Assembly (NCBI GenBank): GCA_934435205.1
Contig: CAKSAK010000003.1
Coordinates: 124,001-188,000, forward strand
Direction of reading: 5' to 3'
Source: an uncultured Ruminococcus sp.
GTDB lineage: Bacteria; Bacillota; Clostridia; Oscillospirales; Ruminococcaceae
Length of the DNA stretch: 64,000 nt
The first letter of the stretch is position 1; each line of letters begins with the position of its first letter. This document shows, piece after piece, positions 62,775 to 64,000 of this stretch. A model generated the notes under the pieces. That model was given only the letters and a program-made list of their open reading frames with translations, did no database searches and was not told the origin of the DNA. The translations under genes and the position numbers were made by a program.

Positions 62775-63716
62775 TTGGAGGACGTATCCTTTTCATACAG
62801 AGCAAAAGAAGAAATAATCAGCAAGATAAATTCAAAGCCAAAGGCTGACGTGTGCATGATGGGCATGCTCACATACTGTAACTGCCTGTCAGATGATGAG
62901 ATATCTTTTCTCACTGAAAATAAAGCGGTAGCAGACTTTTTCGTGTTGAACACCGGCAGGATAACAGGCAATGAGAATGCAGTCGTGGTCACAGAGCAGA
63001 AAAAGCGAAACGGCGTTGTGCTTTACGCTTTAGATATTCCTGAGCGTGAGGACAGGCTCATGCTTCTTGACTATTTCAGAATGGATAAGAGCAGGCGTTT
63101 GGAAGAAGCTGACCTGCCTAAAGAGAAGTTTTATCCACAGCTCGTGGCTGGTATATTTCTTGCCTGCGGTTCAGTGAACAATCCTGAGAAAAAATATCAT
63201 ATGGAGTTCGTTATGCCAACGCTGGAGCTTTGCAATGATTTTGGTATGCTGCTTATAGATAATTACGATATCACTCCAAAGCACGTTGAACGTAAGAACG
63301 CACAGATAGTTTACATAAAAGAGTCTGAGAATATCATAGATATGCTTACTCTTATGGGCGCGCCTATGTGTTCGCTTGAACTTATGAACGTAAAAATGAT
63401 GAAAGATATGCGCAACAAGATAAACCGAGCGGTGAACTGCGACAACGCCAATATAGAGAAGTCGTTGAAAGCAGCGGAAAAGCAGATAAGCGATATCGAG
63501 CTTATAGACGAGACAGTGGGGCTTTATTCTCTTCCTGATAATTTGCAGGAGATAGCTGAGCTTAGATATAATAATCCTGACTTTAATCTTAAAGATCTTG
63601 GTGCAGCCATAGATCCTCCTATCTCACGTTCTGGGGCAAACCACAGATTGCAGAAGATAGCAGAGATAGCAGACAGGATAAGAGAGGAAAAAGGTCTTGC
63701 ACTGAAAGAGGAATAA
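62775..63716 (+). CDS. whiA: Sporulation/division regulator WhiA
   Basis: The 313-residue protein combines a LAGLIDADG-like N-terminal domain (YRAKEEIISKI start, then YPQLVAGIFLACGSVNNPEKKYHMEF) with a C-terminal helix-turn-helix (LPDNLQEIAELRYNNPDFNLKDLGAAIDPPISRSGANHRLQKI). In B. subtilis WhiA influences chromosome segregation and division; in Streptomyces it controls sporulation. The TTG start has AAGGCGG 8-9 bases upstream, only 13 bp after rapZ. dnaE starts 3 bp after its stop. Confidence 0.96.
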   Translation: MEDVSFSYRAKEEIISKINSKPKADVCMMGMLTYCNCLSDDEISFLTENKAVADFFVLNTGRITGNENAVVVTEQKKRNGVVLYALDIPEREDRLMLLDYFRMDKSRRLEEADLPKEKFYPQLVAGIFLACGSVNNPEKKYHMEFVMPTLELCNDFGMLLIDNYDITPKHVERKNAQIVYIKESENIIDMLTLMGAPMCSLELMNVKMMKDMRNKINRAVNCDNANIEKSLKAAEKQISDIELIDETVGLYSLPDNLQEIAELRYNNPDFNLKDLGAAIDPPISRSGANHRLQKIAEIADRIREEKGLALKEE

Positions 63717-63719
63717 AAA

Positions 63720-64000
63720 ATGCCTGAGTTTGTACATCTTCATCTTCATAGTGAATATTCGCTCCTTGACGGCGCCTGCCGTATCAAGGAGCTTGTTTTG
63801 CGTGTAAAGGAGCTTGGACAGAAGGCCGTTGCGGTCACAGACCATGGAAATATGTTTGCGGCAGTGGAGTTTTACAACGAATGTCTTGCTCAGGGCATAA
63901 AGCCTATAATAGGCTGTGAGGTGTATGTTGCACCAAGAACACGATTTGACAAGCTAGCGAAGATAGACAGTTCGCCTTACCACCTTGTGCTTCTGTGCGA
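63720..64000 (+). CDS. dnaE: DNA polymerase III alpha subunit, 5' part (cut by window end)
   Basis: The first 93 residues are visible. They form the start of the PHP domain: [35 protein letters not shown] and [14 protein letters not shown], which are diagnostic for DnaE-type PolIII alpha rather than PolC (which starts with a long N-terminal extension). The ATG is three bases after the whiA stop, with GAGAGGAAA or AAAGAGGAA as RBS. The rest lies beyond the window. Confidence 0.95.
   Translation, partial: MPEFVHLHLHSEYSLLDGACRIKELVLRVKELGQKAVAVTDHGNMFAAVEFYNECLAQGIKPIIGCEVYVAPRTRFDKLAKIDSSPYHLVLLC

Overview
The window looks like chromosomal DNA from a low-GC Gram-positive anaerobe of the class Clostridia, most likely a Ruminococcus-like member of the Oscillospiraceae. 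This rests on conserved gene content (TIGR03960/TIGR03936 radical SAM pair, DUF1540, TSCPD, and the order hprK-PHP-murB-rapZ-whiA-dnaE), on strong AGGAGG-type ribosome binding sites, on frequent TTG/GTG starts, and on many consensus TTGACA-17-TATAAT promoters. The species call is an inference; no rRNA gene is present.

Layout. Bases 1-10.5 kb hold the 3' end of a surface operon: a giant beta-helix type protein of more than 2,900 residues with GLUG-like repeats, followed by two membrane-anchored proteins with TasA/CalY (SipW-cognate) style N-termini. From 10.6 to 14.6 kb, on the minus strand, lie a TSCPD protein, malic enzyme, a PHP phosphoesterase, an RluA pseudouridine synthase and a small ankyrin-like protein. 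From 15.1 to 20 kb come uvrB and uvrA. From 20.5 to 28.8 kb come an M50 protease, the radical SAM pair, rplS with a structured leader, a phage-type DUF6291 gene that looks inserted, two tandem signal peptidases, ylqF, rnhB and yraN. From 29 to 38.5 kb come thrC, DUF1540, a phosphoesterase, tig-clpP-clpX, rarA and glyA. From 38.7 to 49.5 kb is a mixed metabolic region: metA, a YoaK-type membrane protein, a PfkB kinase, an S1-domain protein, a SleB-type cell-wall hydrolase, an AraC regulator, a GH13 glucosidase, a DUF815 ATPase, an SGNH esterase, a zinc-ribbon membrane protein and tRNA-Lys. From 49.6 to 53.3 kb, on the minus strand, lie eno, an IspD/TarI cytidylyltransferase and prs. From 53.5 kb to the end one long plus-strand operon runs murD, two M42 peptidases, GNAT, a Met-gamma-lyase-like enzyme, hprK, PHP, murB, rapZ, whiA and the start of dnaE.

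How the genes work together. The last operon combines peptidoglycan precursor synthesis (MurD, MurB) with carbon catabolite signalling (HprK), amino-sugar control (RapZ), division control (WhiA) and replication (DnaE). tig-clpP-clpX is a nascent-chain folding and proteolysis unit. uvrB-uvrA and rarA serve DNA repair. The rplS-to-yraN block is a housekeeping translation/secretion cluster.

The most unusual features are non-coding. A family of palindromic intergenic modules makes up about ten mosaic islands. Two of these are near-complete inverted copies of one composite element of about 0.46-0.49 kb, at 20.0-20.5 and 34.9-35.4 kb, each containing an 82-bp element with 11-bp inverted ends. The eno promoter is bracketed by two matching palindromes and followed by a predicted three-way-junction leader. 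Two tiny reading frames end exactly on the start codons of a SleB-type hydrolase and of murB. The upstream region of the DUF6291 gene is packed with inverted repeats.
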